This document shows positions 42,277-51,365 of a DNA stretch of 64,000 nucleotides, piece after piece; position 1 is the first letter of the stretch, and every line of letters begins with the position of its first letter. The stretch lies in assembly GCA_002428265.1 (NCBI GenBank), contig DIUR01000034.1:1-64000 (forward strand), in the 5' to 3' direction. This DNA is from Bacteriovoracaceae bacterium UBA6153 (GTDB lineage Bacteria; Bdellovibrionota; Bacteriovoracia; Bacteriovoracales; Bacteriovoracaceae). The position numbers and the translations under genes were made by a program. A model generated the notes under the pieces. It was not told the DNA's origin and did not search any database. It worked only from the letters and a program-made list of their open reading frames with translations.

Positions 42277-43581
42277 ATGAAAGTCTCAGCATTCATGTTT
42301 GCAGCTTGTTCTATGCTACTTACGGGTAGTTTATCTGCTGATGATAATCTTCCTAAAAGTTTGAAAGATGCCATTTCAATTGCTGTAAAAAATAATCCTA
42401 AAACGGTTTCGACTAATGAGCTTCTTGAAGCGATACGATTTCAAACTCTCGCCTCTAAAGCTGATATGTATCCAAGTGCCTCGCTCAATTGTTCAGGAAG
42501 TTTATCTTCTGGCCAGTCCACTTATAATAGTTCAACTGATCCCTATAGAGGTAGAAGTGGCGACTGCGGGGTTTCAGTCAATGTAACTTTATACGATGGA
42601 AAGTCTTCTTATTATAATTACAAGGCCGCCGAGGCCAATGAAGCTGCTACCAAAGCTGCTTACAACACAACCGATTCTATGATTCCTAATACCCGAGGTG
42701 GTCTAGCTAATCAGGCCTTAGGAAATTACATTAATGTTGCAGACTCTATTGGAAGTATTAAAAATACAAGTACGACGCTTTCATTCTTATATGCTTTTGA
42801 AAAGGTCAGTGATGATTACAACTTAAAAAGTAAAATTACTGAAACTGAGCAATCTCTTGAACAAGCCAATGCTTCACTTCAATTACAAAAAGAATCTTTT
42901 GAATACACGGTAACCCTTCCCCCTTCTGATAATCTTGATGACTTCGATATCACAATCGGCTCTCTTCTTATCCCAGCTTCCGCCGACGATGCTATCGAGC
43001 TTGCTCTTTCTAATGGCCCTGAAGTTGTCCGTAGAAACCTGAACGTGCAAATGGCAGAGTTTAGTTTAAAGGCCATTAAAGGAAGTCTTGGCCCATCTAT
43101 TACTCTTTCTGCCTCGGCCGGAAGAAATATTAATCAAGACAGAATGAGTAGTATTAATAACTCAAGCTCAATTAATAAGAATGTAGGCATTGTTGTCTCA
43201 ATTCCATTGGGCGTAAGTGGACACTATAGAGTGAAATCATCAGAAGCAAGTCTCGCTTCAGCGAAATCAGAGCGCGAAGCTGCAATAGCGGATGCAAAGT
43301 ACTCAATCTCGGCCCAATACAAAAAACTTGTTAACCTCAGAAATAAATACTTAACTTACAGTAAAAATTATAACGATCAATTAAACTATCTGAAGTCTCT
43401 CATTAAAAACATTGAGCTCAATAGATCTTCAAGCGTTGATGCGACACAATTTCTTACGGCCATCGAAACATTTGAGAGAAGACATTCACAGCTTCAATAT
43501 ACCCAAATTGAAATCCTTTATAATTTATTTGGAATTCAACAAGTCACAGGACAATTATTTTCGGAAGTTGGCTTAATTTAA
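42277..43581 (+). CDS. TolC-like outer-membrane efflux protein
   Basis: 434 residues from the ATG at 42277 (AAGGA upstream) with a signal peptide (1-20, cut near LSA). Two OEP repeats are visible: LKDAISIAVKNNPKTVSTNELL at the start and DDAIELALSNGPEVVRRNLNVQMAEFSLKAIKG at the middle, each with the long helix pattern of TolC. It would form the outer-membrane duct of an export system. No ABC or RND partner is adjacent, so its partner lies elsewhere. Longer in-frame starts at 42199 lack support. Confidence 0.85.
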   Translation: MKVSAFMFAACSMLLTGSLSADDNLPKSLKDAISIAVKNNPKTVSTNELLEAIRFQTLASKADMYPSASLNCSGSLSSGQSTYNSSTDPYRGRSGDCGVSVNVTLYDGKSSYYNYKAAEANEAATKAAYNTTDSMIPNTRGGLANQALGNYINVADSIGSIKNTSTTLSFLYAFEKVSDDYNLKSKITETEQSLEQANASLQLQKESFEYTVTLPPSDNLDDFDITIGSLLIPASADDAIELALSNGPEVVRRNLNVQMAEFSLKAIKGSLGPSITLSASAGRNINQDRMSSINNSSSINKNVGIVVSIPLGVSGHYRVKSSEASLASAKSEREAAIADAKYSISAQYKKLVNLRNKYLTYSKNYNDQLNYLKSLIKNIELNRSSSVDATQFLTAIETFERRHSQLQYTQIEILYNLFGIQQVTGQLFSEVGLI

Positions 43582-43617
43582 TTATAAAAATGAATGATTT
43601 ATGTTAATTCCTAAGTC

Positions 43618-44295
43618 ATGAAAAAATACTTATTTCCTGCCCTATGCATTGTTTTAATCACTGTCGCTTTTATCGCAATATTTTTTATCTATAAAAATGA
43701 TAAAGCTCAAGAGCGCGCTTTGATTAGCACTCAACCTTTCCAGGTTGCAGCACTAAAAGAGAGCATTATCGGCCAGAATATTAGAATTGATGATGCTTGC
43801 AAAAACCCACAAGCATTGAATCAAAGTGTCCTACAGACCAGCACTATCAGTTTTGATGAAAGGCTAAAATATCTTTGCGAGGATCAAATTCTCTCTAAAG
43901 AACTTGAATCTCATTTTGGAAATAATACTGATTACACTTTCTTCCTAAACTGTGCAAAAACTTATGCATCTGAAATGCAACAGATTATGAAAGACTTAAA
44001 AGAGCATTATCCAGAAGATTATAAAAATCTCAATTTCAACCAAAGTGATATTTTACTAAAATACTTAAAGCATCCCGCAACTTCTATTCTAAAGGCCCAG
44101 TGTGAAGCAAAATCAGAAGCACTCTACTGGAAATCACTTTCACAGTCGAATAAGGTAGAAGATTTAAAATTCTGTATTCAAATAACGAGTGAGTGTATTA
44201 ACGGGACAACTAAACCAGAAGAATGCCCCGCTAATTTTAAAACTCATCACGATGATTGCACAAAAAAACTGAGCAATATGAAATCCGCACACTAA
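43618..44295 (+). CDS. Membrane-anchored Cys-containing periplasmic protein
   Basis: 225 residues with an N-terminal TM or signal anchor (4-27) and a helical outer part with about ten cysteines (for example CKNPQALN, YLCEDQ, FLNCAK, KAQCEAKS, FCIQITSECINGT), spaced for several disulfides. No family recognised. There is no ribosome site before the ATG. The end overlaps the convergent L,D-transpeptidase gene by four bases. Confidence 0.55.
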   Translation: MKKYLFPALCIVLITVAFIAIFFIYKNDKAQERALISTQPFQVAALKESIIGQNIRIDDACKNPQALNQSVLQTSTISFDERLKYLCEDQILSKELESHFGNNTDYTFFLNCAKTYASEMQQIMKDLKEHYPEDYKNLNFNQSDILLKYLKHPATSILKAQCEAKSEALYWKSLSQSNKVEDLKFCIQITSECINGTTKPEECPANFKTHHDDCTKKLSNMKSAH

Positions 44296-44909
44296 AAGAC
44301 TGTTATCCAAGTGGCACCGATTCCATTTTTACGAATAAGCCTGTTAAAGATAAATCCGTAATCAGGATGAAGTCTTATACAACCGCTTGAAACGGGAGTT
44401 CCAAGTAGAGGCCAGTTGGACTCAGTTGTTCCATGAATGGCGTAACCACCTCTAATAAAAACAGCATAAGGCATATTGCCTAATCCGTTATAATCCCCGC
44501 CTGGATAAATGGTTGAAGAGTATTTATCATAAATTCTTCCATTGGGATTTTGATCAAAGGATGGTGTCTCTTTTCCTCTTTTGCCAGTTGAAACCTGCCA
44601 AGTATAAGTAAGGACCCCATTAACATACAAATCCATTTTTTGCTCAGCAATGCTTACATTTGCCCAAACAGCACATCCCGATCGATGACATGCTCCTTTC
44701 TCGGGCCCATCTTTAATAATGGCAGACTGCCCCGTCGCTTTAAAATACTCATTGTCGTAATACTCAAGAATTTTTTCAATGCGAGGGTCTGTCGGATCTA
44801 ATTCATCCAGGATGTTAAGCCTTATTGACTGCTCTGCTAACGCAGAAGTATTAATTAAAAATATTCCGGATAAAAGTAATGTGATTAATTTTGTTGATAA
44901 CTTTTTCAT
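44292..44909 (-). CDS. L,D-transpeptidase (YkuD)
   Basis: 205 residues from the ATG at 44909 with a signal peptide (1-25, cut after ALA). The YkuD active site is H159 (YAIHGT) and C177 in PVSSGCIRLHP. EQKMDLYVNGVLTYTWQVSTG is the typical start of the domain. It makes 3-3 crosslinks or attaches proteins to peptidoglycan in the periplasm. Alone; a terminator of the next leftward gene lies upstream at 44997. Confidence 0.9.
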   Translation of the reverse strand: MKKLSTKLITLLLSGIFLINTSALAEQSIRLNILDELDPTDPRIEKILEYYDNEYFKATGQSAIIKDGPEKGACHRSGCAVWANVSIAEQKMDLYVNGVLTYTWQVSTGKRGKETPSFDQNPNGRIYDKYSSTIYPGGDYNGLGNMPYAVFIRGGYAIHGTTESNWPLLGTPVSSGCIRLHPDYGFIFNRLIRKNGIGATWITVF

Positions 44910-44996
44910 ATAACGACTCCTACTCTTCATTGAGTAAAAAAAATTGTTTTCAAAAAAGTTATTGCAAGTTGAAGACCTTTAAATTTTTGACAAAAT

Positions 44997-45017
44997 GTCC
45001 CGTTGAAACAACGGGAC
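44997..45017 (-). terminator. Hairpin terminating the gene at 45030
   Basis: GTCCCGTTG (44997-45005) and CAACGGGAC (45009-45017) are perfect 9-bp arms with a 3-base loop, 13 bases past the stop codon. On the minus strand ATTTTG follows, a modest T-tract. Confidence 0.6.
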
Positions 45018-45029
45018 CGTCAAAGAACC

Positions 45030-46724
45030 TTAGTATTTTAATGCATCTTCAATAGAGATATTTTCTTCAGCTTTTTTACCAAATGGTGAAGAAGGAAGTT
45101 CTTTTAATGAGTAATCCATCTTAACTGCATAATCGCGATCGATTAAGTTACGTAGACCCTGCTCAGCATTGTACCAATCCATATTCTCTTTAGAAGAATT
45201 ACATGACTTCAAGCTTTCAGCATCAAGCATTCCCCAACGAAGCTCAACACAGTGGTAAGGATCAAATGACAATTTAAAGATACTCTTTAGAACTCTATCC
45301 AGATTCAAACTCTGAACTTCACCATTCGTTTTCTTAACATCAATGACACACTTATTTGTTGCAGTCTTATAAGCTGCCTTTAGGTCACTTACTAAATCCA
45401 CTCCTGAATACTCAATGGCAGGATTATTGTTTCTTTTTTCTTCAATCATCTTAATCATAAGAGCTCTTCCTTCTCTGATAGAGGCCTTAAGTCTTGCGTC
45501 TCTTGAAGGTGTTGAGTAACTCTCCCAATCCCCATCTGTTCCATAAATATTGCTTGGAAGTTTATCTGGATGAGATTGCTTATTAATTCCTGCAGTGATG
45601 GCAGCAGTCACAGACATGGCACGCTCTTGAACATCATGGCATAATTCATCCATTAACTCAGTTAATTCAACAACCGGGTTATATTTCAATGTTCCCAATG
45701 ACATTTTATTTCTCACGTATTCATGGAAATCCATTTTTACGCCATTAATTTCATAACCCTTCTTTTTATTAAATTGCTCAAGAGAGTAATCTGGAAGTTG
45801 ATTATTTGCAGTTGCCTGAACACCATTTTCAACACTGAAAGGTCTCCAGTTTGAAAAACCACCACCAATTTCAACAGTGGTTTGAGAGAATTTCTCTCCA
45901 TAAGTGATTGCTGTAAGACTGTTATCAGGGTGAGCATCAATTAAGTGAATCTTTCCATTTGCCGTCACTTCATACACAACAGCAATATGTCCATTCGGAT
46001 CATAAAGAACTGTTCCAGGCTTAATAGAAGCTCTTGAAACAGAAACTGGATAAGTGTCTCTAAAAAGTGAGTTCGTTGCATTGTTAGAAGCATCTGTTCT
46101 GAAAGTCGCAGTTGAAATGGAATCAACAACCTGATCTATAACAGTGTTAATGTTATCGCCATTTTTAATATACTTTTTTCCACCGATGACATTTCCGAAA
46201 CGGTTATAGCGGATATCAGTGTCTTTATCTCCGTAAAGTTGCTTTCTGATATCTTTGATTTGTTTTTTAAGAGCAGCTTTTTTAAAAAAGCCAGCATTAT
46301 TATACTCTCTGTTTAACTGCTCCAGCTGTGCCAGTAGAGCTTCTGTCTCAGGCCCCTTAAGAGGAGCTGGCGTTAAATTAATTGGGTAAGCAAAAGGTAG
46401 ATCATTCATCCAACTAAAATAGGCCCTAAGAACATAAGGAAGATCAGCACAATCTGAATAAACGTTAACTAAATTCTCTGGGTTCAAATTATAGAACTGT
46501 GGATTGGCAATCGGGCTTTTAATACAATCACTTGTTGTATGGCAAACACCTGCTTTTTTAGCTTTTCCCATTGTTGCCACAAACTCTTCGTAAGATTTAT
46601 CAAACGACTTTGTCCATGTTGTGTTCTTAATCTGCCAGTTAAGCGATTTTTTAGTATTCGCGGAAATGCTCATTGGTATTGCGGCCGCTATTAATGCTAG
46701 AAAGACATACTGCTTCGTTGTCAT
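45030..46724 (-). CDS. Secreted protein with NlpC/CHAP-like cysteine-hydrolase features
   Basis: 564 residues with a signal peptide (1-22). I do not recognise a named family, but the order C92 (SDCADLPYVLRAYFSWM), H246 (DPNGHIAVVYEV) and D263/H265 (HLIDAHPD) is that of NlpC/P60 or CHAP papain-like hydrolases, with KPGTVLYDPNGH matching the segment before the catalytic His. The 300-residue C-terminal part is helical and unknown. If active, it would cut peptidoglycan or peptides. It is the single gene of its transcript, with a hairpin at its end. Confidence 0.55.
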   Translation of the reverse strand: MTTKQYVFLALIAAAIPMSISANTKKSLNWQIKNTTWTKSFDKSYEEFVATMGKAKKAGVCHTTSDCIKSPIANPQFYNLNPENLVNVYSDCADLPYVLRAYFSWMNDLPFAYPINLTPAPLKGPETEALLAQLEQLNREYNNAGFFKKAALKKQIKDIRKQLYGDKDTDIRYNRFGNVIGGKKYIKNGDNINTVIDQVVDSISTATFRTDASNNATNSLFRDTYPVSVSRASIKPGTVLYDPNGHIAVVYEVTANGKIHLIDAHPDNSLTAITYGEKFSQTTVEIGGGFSNWRPFSVENGVQATANNQLPDYSLEQFNKKKGYEINGVKMDFHEYVRNKMSLGTLKYNPVVELTELMDELCHDVQERAMSVTAAITAGINKQSHPDKLPSNIYGTDGDWESYSTPSRDARLKASIREGRALMIKMIEEKRNNNPAIEYSGVDLVSDLKAAYKTATNKCVIDVKKTNGEVQSLNLDRVLKSIFKLSFDPYHCVELRWGMLDAESLKSCNSSKENMDWYNAEQGLRNLIDRDYAVKMDYSLKELPSSPFGKKAEENISIEDALKY

Positions 46725-46855
46725 AAATCCTCAGTGGGAAAATAAATTTTAGGTACCAGGGAAATAACACAGTCCTTTTAAAATGAACCTGCTAGCGCTC
46801 AAAATTGTAATTTTTACATGTGCAGATAGAAAAATCATGGATATACTGCGGTGAA

Positions 46856-47455
46856 ATGATGAAGCTTCTAACAATTTTATTCATGTCCGTACTCTCTTTT
46901 TCACTAGTTTCGGTTGAAGCTACCGAAGCCCCCCAACAAGAAAAGATCCCAGAAGATAAACTCGTCACTGTCGAGTCTCCCACTGAGTTCATGAGCGAGT
47001 TCATCTTCAAACCAGGGACTTTGTTAAATCTTGGCCTTCCTTACATTAATAAAGATTACTACTTACTCGAGTTCGGGTTTGTGACTGCGAAAAAATATAA
47101 AAAATTTAACTTTGATTACAATGCTTATGTAACAGCTTCGTTATTTGAAGACTGGGTTGATAGAGATGACAATCTTCGCGCCGGGGCCCTTGGCTTTAAG
47201 GCCGGAATCATGGTTCCCAGCCAGCCATGGATTCCTCTGCTGATTTCAGCTTCATTAGGTTATGCAAAAACTGTTCTTCACAAGAATCCTATTTTAGGGA
47301 GAGACTCTACTGCGTCTGGAAAAAAGGATATGCTGCTCATGGAAGCAGGCCTTCTGTATAAATACGATAAGTACTTCGCTCGCTTTGCTTACCAGCAAGG
47401 CAATGTAAAATATTTTAAAAGGCATACTCTGATCACACTTGGAGTTGTTTATTAA
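46856..47455 (+). CDS. Secreted, probably outer-membrane protein
   Basis: About 199 residues from ATG 46856 (or the ATG three bases on) with a signal peptide (about 1-19, cut near VEA). The C-terminal half shows alternating beta-strand patterns (LLEFGFVTAKKYKKFNFDYNA, LLISASLGYAKTVL, FARFAYQQGNVKYF) and ends HTLITLGVVY, an aromatic-ended strand typical of beta-barrels. Its TAA stop overlaps the start of the next gene. No family recognised. Confidence 0.55.
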   Translation: MMKLLTILFMSVLSFSLVSVEATEAPQQEKIPEDKLVTVESPTEFMSEFIFKPGTLLNLGLPYINKDYYLLEFGFVTAKKYKKFNFDYNAYVTASLFEDWVDRDDNLRAGALGFKAGIMVPSQPWIPLLISASLGYAKTVLHKNPILGRDSTASGKKDMLLMEAGLLYKYDKYFARFAYQQGNVKYFKRHTLITLGVVY

Positions 47456-48398
47456 ACTACTAATCTGCTTATTATCTCTTGCTTCATTCAAGGCCTATTC
47501 ATTTGATATCAATGTAACTGATAAAGATATCGATGCTACAAACCAGTACATTGCGACGAAATGGGATCAGATTAATCGTAGTGTTGATATGTTCTTCACA
47601 GAGCAAAATACAAAGACAGCAGAAAATAAGAGCAGCGTTTTTGTCTACGGAAGTTTTTATAAAAAAGAAGGGCAGAAGATTGATAATAAATTCGATTTTC
47701 AGTTAAAATTTGATTTCCCAAATACCACCAAAAAATTAAAAATCGTTATTGAAAAAGAACAAGATGATATCAGTAATGCGATCAGTGATACTTCCGTTTC
47801 AACTAATAAAGAGCTCACAAAAGATGGCCGTGTTGTAAATAAAAGTGACAACAATTACACTGCCGGAGCGGATTACTTTTTAACTCAGACTGAGTATTTC
47901 GTCAGCTTTATCCATTTTGGTATCCGACTGGACATGCCACTGAACCCCAACCTGAAATTAGATTTAGTAAAAGACTATAAAACTAATTTTATGAATATCG
48001 GTCTGTCTCAAAAATTTATCTATTACCGCCAGGAAGGATTTCAAAACATCTCTCATTTATCTTTAAATAAAAAATTAACTGAAAAGCTTCAAACTGATTT
48101 TGTTAACTCAATTGTATGGTCAGATGAGACCGATGAGTTTGTCTTCAGACATAACCTGCTTCTTTATCAAAACCTTGGAAAAGAAAAAACCCTTTCATAC
48201 TCTATCGGTGCCAACGCTAAATTCTCACCGACCTACTACTATGATAGCTATGATGCTTCTATCAGTTATAGACAGCTCCTTTATCATGACTGGCTTTATG
48301 CTACATTCACATACGGTGCAGACTTTCCCAAGGTAAGTCATTATAGACAAGAGCAATTTTTGCAGTTCAGAGTAGATATTTTCTTTAAAGAAAAATAG
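47451..48398 (+). CDS. Secreted beta-rich (outer-membrane) protein, apparently AUU-initiated
   Basis: 315 residues if started at ATT 47451-47453, giving (M)KLLICLLSLASFKAYS, a textbook signal peptide. GGAG at 47441-47444 is exactly six bases upstream. TTG codons at 47439 and 47445 are in frame but stand before or against that site. The ATT is embedded in the upstream stop (TATTAA). The mature part has repeated aromatic beta-strand patterns (YFVSFIHFGIRLDM, WLYATFTYGADF, FLQFRVDIFF) of an outer-membrane barrel. No named family. Confidence 0.6.
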   Translation: MKLLICLLSLASFKAYSFDINVTDKDIDATNQYIATKWDQINRSVDMFFTEQNTKTAENKSSVFVYGSFYKKEGQKIDNKFDFQLKFDFPNTTKKLKIVIEKEQDDISNAISDTSVSTNKELTKDGRVVNKSDNNYTAGADYFLTQTEYFVSFIHFGIRLDMPLNPNLKLDLVKDYKTNFMNIGLSQKFIYYRQEGFQNISHLSLNKKLTEKLQTDFVNSIVWSDETDEFVFRHNLLLYQNLGKEKTLSYSIGANAKFSPTYYYDSYDASISYRQLLYHDWLYATFTYGADFPKVSHYRQEQFLQFRVDIFFKEK

Positions 48399-48400
48399 CG

Positions 48401-49660
48401 CTATGGCCCTTTGGCCGCCTTCTCACGCGCCTTATCTTTTTTACTTTTTCTCTTTCCTTTAATAGGCGCTGCTCCACGAACTTTTCCAATGCCCTCACCA
48501 GTTAATTCAAAACCAGGAATACTCTCTCGCTCCAGACTAATCTGGGCACGCTTTTCAATTAACTTAAAATGCTCTTGATCCTCGTGTCCGATAAACGTCA
48601 CAGCATGCCCAATCTCGCCAGCTCTGCCAGTTCTTCCAATTCTATGAATATAGTCCGCAGGAGACCTTGGTAAATCAAAATTCACCACAAGTGAGAGCTT
48701 GCTGATATCGATTCCTCTGGCCGCAACATCAGTGGCGATCAGAAAATCAATTTTCTTTTCCTTAAAGTCTGACAAGGCCTTATTTCTTTCTGGCTGAGAC
48801 AGGTCTCCATGAATAGCACCTGCTTTAATTCCTAATTTTTTTAATTTTTCAGAAAGGTTACCGGCCGCTGTTTTACTAGAAACAAACACCAGAACGTTTT
48901 TCCATTTTTCCTGAATAATTAAGTGCCTTAAGAGCATTCCTCTATTTTCATGGTTAACTTCTATAACTCTTTGATGGATATTTTCAACAGTTGGCGTGAC
49001 GTTCTCAATCTGGACATGTTCCGGATTCTTTGAAATCCTCTTAACAATCTCAAGTACTTTTTCCGGATAAGTAGCAGAGAAAAAAAGATTTTGTCTCTCT
49101 GGGGAAATTTCTTTTAAAACAAGATCCAACTCTGCCGCAAATCCCAAGTCTAAGATTTTATCTGCTTCATCGAGCACTAAAAACTGAATCTCATTTAATG
49201 TTAAAACTTTTTGTCCTATTAAATCCAGAAGTCTTCCCGGAGTGGCGACAACGATATCAACTCCCTCTGAAAGAACGCGCGTTTGTTGCTCAATACTTTC
49301 GCCACCAATAACAGTAAGAGTAGAAACTTTATTAGTAAGAAATTCTCCAAAACGATAAATGGCCCCTGAAACTTGCAGAGCAAGCTCTCTGGTTGGGGTT
49401 AATATAAGTGCTTTGATTGAATTGTCTGTTGAAATCTTCTCATGGCTAATCTTCTGAAGAATGGGCCATGCGAAACAAGCAGTCTTACCTGATCCTGTCT
49501 GGGCCTGTATGAGCAGATCAATGCCGGACATAATCAAAGGAATTGTTTTTATCTGAATATCTGTTGGAGTTAGAAAATCTGATTCATCTATCGCTTGAAG
49601 AATTTCTTCTGAAAGACCCAGGTTTTCAAATTCAATAAGATCACTTTTAATTTTTTTCAT
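48401..49660 (-). CDS. DEAD-box RNA helicase (RhlE/SrmB-like)
   Basis: 419 residues. Motifs in order: Q motif (TDIQIKTIPLIM), I AQTGSGKT, Ia PTRELALQ, Ib TPGRLLDL, II VLDEADKIL, III SAT, IV VFVSSK, V TDVAARGIDI, VI HRIGRTGRAGE. A basic tail (IKGKRKSKKDKAREKAAKG) binds RNA. It unwinds RNA in ribosome assembly or mRNA decay. The convergent outer-membrane gene ends two bases away. Which paralogue of RhlE/SrmB it is cannot be decided. Confidence 0.92.
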   Translation of the reverse strand: MKKIKSDLIEFENLGLSEEILQAIDESDFLTPTDIQIKTIPLIMSGIDLLIQAQTGSGKTACFAWPILQKISHEKISTDNSIKALILTPTRELALQVSGAIYRFGEFLTNKVSTLTVIGGESIEQQTRVLSEGVDIVVATPGRLLDLIGQKVLTLNEIQFLVLDEADKILDLGFAAELDLVLKEISPERQNLFFSATYPEKVLEIVKRISKNPEHVQIENVTPTVENIHQRVIEVNHENRGMLLRHLIIQEKWKNVLVFVSSKTAAGNLSEKLKKLGIKAGAIHGDLSQPERNKALSDFKEKKIDFLIATDVAARGIDISKLSLVVNFDLPRSPADYIHRIGRTGRAGEIGHAVTFIGHEDQEHFKLIEKRAQISLERESIPGFELTGEGIGKVRGAAPIKGKRKSKKDKAREKAAKGP

Positions 49661-49754
49661 GGGGCTATCCTATCATTAAAATCCGATATTTACACAGTAC
49701 CCGAGTAAATTCTTTTGAATTAAAAGATTTCCTCCAATTGTCCGATAGATAAGT

Positions 49755-51362
49755 ATGAAAATCTCACTTTGCATATTGCTAATCACTCTTTCAACCACCA
49801 CTTTTGCCACGGTTTTAAAAACTGAGCAGAAAGGATCTTCTAAAATAATCTATCACGATTACAACGATGATAAAAAAGTTGATCTCATTGAAACTTTTGA
49901 GAAAAATACTTTGGTTAAAAAAGTTCAGGATGTAAATTTTGATGGTGAGATGGATGAAACGACTGATTACTTCTATCACACCAAGGAAGACTCACCTTTT
50001 GAAATCGTAACAAAAAAAGATAGAAGAAAAAAATCATATCGTCATGAAAAATTAAAAAAGATTATCTCCACTACTGAGATAGATACAGACGGTGACGGAA
50101 AATACGACAAAACAATCACGGACAATTACCCATTGGTTCAAGAGGCAGATCCTTGTTATGATCAGCAAAAAAAAGAATGGACTCAGGCCGAAGATTTAAG
50201 CAAGGCCGTCTCAAGGGCAACCCGTCAGATTAATGGTGGATTCGTACAAAATGAAATGGGATATAAAATCCATCAGTCATGTATGGAAAACTATGGCAGC
50301 AAAGATTTCTCCAAGCTTGTCACAACGACTATGAGCAAAGGACTAGCATGCTTAAATGATCTTGCTAAGAAAAATACAAAACAAAATCCAACTGCTCCCA
50401 ATGGGGCCTTGCTCAATTTCAAAAACCTTACCCGCTTGCTCGAAAAAGAAAAAGTCACAATCGTGTGTCATCAAACAGATTACAAATGGGATGGTGTGGC
50501 CGCTCATGCCTCTACCGGCCCTAGTGATAATATAGAGTCTCTCAAGGTCAATCACCCGTATATTTCCATGGCTCCTAAATATCCTGTCGTCAAAGGTCGC
50601 CCAACGGAGAAAGAGATCACGAATGCATCCCAAACTTTATTTCATGAACAGCTTCACAACTTAGGAATCGTCCATGGTGAAGGAGTTGAGTATCCTTACA
50701 GTTGTGAAAAATGTTGTCTAGGCTCAAAGGATGAATATGAAGGCGTGGTTGATGCCGCTTGCAAAGTTTGCGGTGGCCAGTACGATATGAGTAAAGGTGT
50801 AAGTCAACAATACCTATTAGACACCTTAACCTGGGGAGAAAGAAGCTTTGATAAATCAAAAGCAGAAAGGGCCGTTGCTAAATATCAAAAAGAGAACTCA
50901 AAAAATCAGTGGGCAACAATACTTTTTGCCAGGGCCAATTCCGGAGCATTTTCAGCAATGGGAATCGAGATGGCAAAAATCTTAGATAAGAAATTTCCGA
51001 ATTTAAATTCTGCGGACAAATCCAATATGCAAGAAGCTCTCACCTATAAAGATCAACCTCAGATTAAGGCCGTTGCAGCTAAAGCAAAAGTAATCGCTGA
51101 GTCTCATCTGAAATATTTTTATGAGAACGATCCTGTCGCTTCTTTAAAGTATCTGGAAGCTAATAAAGCAGTGATCAAGTCGATTGTTGCTGAAGCTAAA
51201 AAATCTGGATTAAAAGAAGAGCAAGAGTACACAAACAAAAAACTTTTTGAAGATACCAAAAATCTTATAGAAGAAATTTGGTTTGAAAATTACCCGAATA
51301 ATAAATTACCTCAGAATGATAGGGCCTTCAGCCTTCTTCTGGAAACAGGTTTAATAGACTAG
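49755..51362 (+). CDS. Secreted metzincin-like metalloprotease with Ca2+-binding repeats
   Basis: 535 residues with a signal peptide (1-18). The zinc motif HEQLHNLGIVH (H297, E298, H301, H307) fits HExxHxxGxxH of metzincins exactly. Before it lie three EF-hand-like loops: DYNDDKKVD at 35-43, DVNFDGEMD at 59-67 and DTDGDGKYD at 110-118. After the site comes a Cys cluster (YSCEKCCLG, ACKVCGG). The family is not one I can name. It is likely exported and calcium-stabilised; in a predator it could digest prey protein, which is inference. Confidence 0.65.
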   Translation: MKISLCILLITLSTTTFATVLKTEQKGSSKIIYHDYNDDKKVDLIETFEKNTLVKKVQDVNFDGEMDETTDYFYHTKEDSPFEIVTKKDRRKKSYRHEKLKKIISTTEIDTDGDGKYDKTITDNYPLVQEADPCYDQQKKEWTQAEDLSKAVSRATRQINGGFVQNEMGYKIHQSCMENYGSKDFSKLVTTTMSKGLACLNDLAKKNTKQNPTAPNGALLNFKNLTRLLEKEKVTIVCHQTDYKWDGVAAHASTGPSDNIESLKVNHPYISMAPKYPVVKGRPTEKEITNASQTLFHEQLHNLGIVHGEGVEYPYSCEKCCLGSKDEYEGVVDAACKVCGGQYDMSKGVSQQYLLDTLTWGERSFDKSKAERAVAKYQKENSKNQWATILFARANSGAFSAMGIEMAKILDKKFPNLNSADKSNMQEALTYKDQPQIKAVAAKAKVIAESHLKYFYENDPVASLKYLEANKAVIKSIVAEAKKSGLKEEQEYTNKKLFEDTKNLIEEIWFENYPNNKLPQNDRAFSLLLETGLID

Positions 51363-51365
51363 TAC

